Part shown: piece by piece, positions 42,255-43,663 of the stretch
How positions within the stretch are numbered: position 1 is the stretch's first letter
How the letters are laid out: each line of letters opens with the position of its first letter
Source of the DNA: Thoreauomyces humboldtii
Lineage: Eukaryota > Chytridiomycota > Chytridiomycetes > Spizellomycetales > Powellomycetaceae
Assembly (NCBI GenBank): GCA_027596035.1
Contig: JADGJA010000094.1
Coordinates: 1-43,663 of the forward strand
Direction of reading: 5' to 3'
Length of the DNA: 43,663 bases
Position numbers and translations under genes: made by a program
Notes under the pieces: generated by a model
Database searches by the model: none
The model's input: only the letters and a program-made list of their open reading frames with translations
What the model was told of the DNA's origin: nothing

Positions 42255-43595
42255 TCACCCTCTAGCCCGTACAGGTCTCCTCCCATCCCGCGCACCCTCC
42301 TCACCCTCCTCTTCCTCCTGCACGATGACGCCGGCGGGACCTGCCAGCCTGGCCACGTCCTTCTCCAACCTCGCCTTGGCCAAAGGCGTCAGATCCGTGT
42401 AGGCGTCCGTGACGAACGCCATCATGGCCTCCTCCGGCATCTCGACCCTCGCCCTCGGACCCCACGTGTAGGCGTGAAGGGGCTGTTGATCCGCGTCCGT
42501 CTCGTCCAGACGGTATCGGTCCAGGTAGCCGTGCTTGACGTGGTCCGCGAGGATCTCGTCGAGGGTGGCGTTGAAGATGGGGTGAGGTGCTCCGGACCGG
42601 TGAAGACCAAGGCGTTTCAGGTGGTTCGTTAGGTCGGCTGTTCGAGATATGATGAGATAGTTAGGAAGAGGGTAGATGAAGCGTAATGTAAACGTCTTCC
42701 GTTCTCGTTACCTTCGTCGATACGACGACCGCTGACGTGGATGAGCCCGAGGATGATGCAAAGGAGAACCATCGAAGGTTCCTCCGTATCCCAGTCGAGA
42801 GCCACGGTTCGTTCGTTTGCGGAAAGGACCGATCGGAGGACGTAAGCTCGACTCGTAGCCGTCGCTCTGTCCGTCTTGGCCGCTGCCCCAGCTGTAGAGA
42901 AAGGGGGCACAGTGAGGACGAGGCACTCGCGGGAAGAAGGGGACGAGCCCGCTTCGCGGGCAAGACGCAAGTTTACGCTCGCGGCGTTTGAGCGCGTGCA
43001 AGCGGGAAAGGTCTCGACCCCTTCGTCTTACCTCTTCGTCCTGCCTGATTGCTGGATTGCTTCTTCTCCCTGACGGGCAGTTCGACCATCTCCATGCCAA
43101 ACACCTCCCTCAGTCTCTCCTGGGCCCTCTGGAACACCACGACGAAGGCTCTCGCGTTCTCCTTGAGGACCTTCTTGTTGATGTCGTCCCTCCTCAGGGG
43201 CATCCTCCGGTGCTCCATGGCCAAGGCCAACCTGACCACGTCCTTGACCTTCCTCTCCAGTTCCTCGGGCGTCAGGTTGGCTTGGACGTACTTTTGTCCT
43301 GCCCCCGAAGGCTCTGCTCCTCCTCCTCCTCCTGCTCCTCCTCCCGCTCCCGAGCCTTGTTCCACATCGTCCTCTTCCACAGCGTCGTCATCGACGATGA
43401 ACCCGTCGTCTGCGTTCCGACGACGTTGAGAACGAGAGGCTGTTTGTTGGGACTCCTCCTCGTCTTCGTGGTCTTCCTAAAGGCGGGAAAACGGGTTGGT
43501 GGCTGCTCAGCAAAATTCGGAGAAAGGAGCAGGTGGAATGAGGATGACCTAAGACTCACGGCGTGACCTCTTCGAGAGGAACGTCTGCGTTGCGT
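42255..43595 (-). CDS. NSE3: Smc5/6 complex subunit NSE3 (MAGE domain), 5' end outside the window
   Basis: Exons in the window are 43595-43560, 43476-43032, 42891-42712 and 42637-42255, which join in frame to 347 aa. No convincing first exon is visible before 43663, so the start probably lies beyond the window. After a basic and then acidic/Gly-rich N terminus, the MAGE-homology domain begins at LTPEELERKVKDVVRLALAM, with PLRRDDINKKVL, FQRAQERLREVFGMEMVELP, LLCIILGLIHVSGRRIDE and HPIFNATLDEILADHVKHGYLDRY (winged-helix halves). A Glu-rich tail ends in VRARG. NSE3 pairs with NSE1 and NSE4 and helps the Smc5/6 complex bind DNA during repair. Confidence 0.9.
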
Positions 43596-43663
43596 CTGGA
43601 GGAGTAAAGCAAGTTTTCGTAAAGGTGAGCTCTTCTGTGACAGACAGGTGGAATGGTTGGGGG

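Noticed and set aside
1..43663. CRISPR arrays, bacterial operons, rRNA genes
   Set aside because: No spaced direct repeats, Shine-Dalgarno-led gene runs or rRNA sequence were seen. The window is eukaryotic.

Overview
This is a 43.7 kb stretch of nuclear DNA from a fungus, most likely a basidiomycete. The genes are packed closely on both strands and contain many short introns (about 25-100 nt, with GT...AG ends). The coding is moderately GC-rich, and UTRs and promoters are pyrimidine-rich. The gene set (SF3B4, COG8, NSE3, eL38, PMI40, RKI1, HMG-CoA lyase, a spastin-like AAA ATPase, a ZNFX1/Hrr1-type helicase) is standard eukaryotic housekeeping. There are no bacterial operon features. I re-joined exons by hand so that the reading frame closes across every intron. 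These models come from sequence reading and have no transcript support.

Left part (1-16.0 kb): the 3' end of a Gln/Pro-rich low-complexity protein (+); SF3B4/Hsh49 (-); a protein with a NET (extra-terminal) domain and no visible bromodomain (+); a long non-coding gap; a secreted GDSL/SGNH esterase (+); and a 2135-residue SF1 helicase with NFX1-type zinc fingers and a C-terminal RZ finger (-), the family linked to RNA silencing and RNA surveillance.

Middle (16.0-36.4 kb): a small Ser-rich ORF (+), a membrane-anchored cyclophilin (-), a polytopic DUF229 alkaline-phosphatase-superfamily protein (+), eL38 (-), HMG-CoA lyase (+), a gene-poor interval with an assembly gap and a tRNA-like Pol III-type unit, a secreted Gly/Tyr/Trp repeat protein interrupted by in-frame stops (+), a spastin-like microtubule-severing ATPase (+), a GT8-like glycosyltransferase (-), a small secreted Cys-containing protein (+), ribose-5-phosphate isomerase (-), COG8 (+) and mannose-6-phosphate isomerase (-). 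Several neighbours are divergent and share promoters (eL38/HMG-CoA lyase, RKI1/COG8, helicase/small ORF).

Right part (36.4-43.7 kb): an island of decayed DNA with two near-identical 3' ends of Ty1/copia retrotransposons flanking a broken gene, beside a frame-disrupted F-box/ankyrin gene. Beyond it lie an intact group II PLP decarboxylase (+) and the Smc5/6 subunit NSE3 (-), whose 5' end runs off the window.

I did not find one obvious new multi-gene system. The most unusual items are the stop-interrupted Gly-rich repeat gene, the A-box/B-box transcription unit beside the assembly gap, the dual-targeted HMG-CoA lyase (-AKL end), the GC-AG intron and two micro-exons in the spastin gene, and the copia-flanked broken gene.
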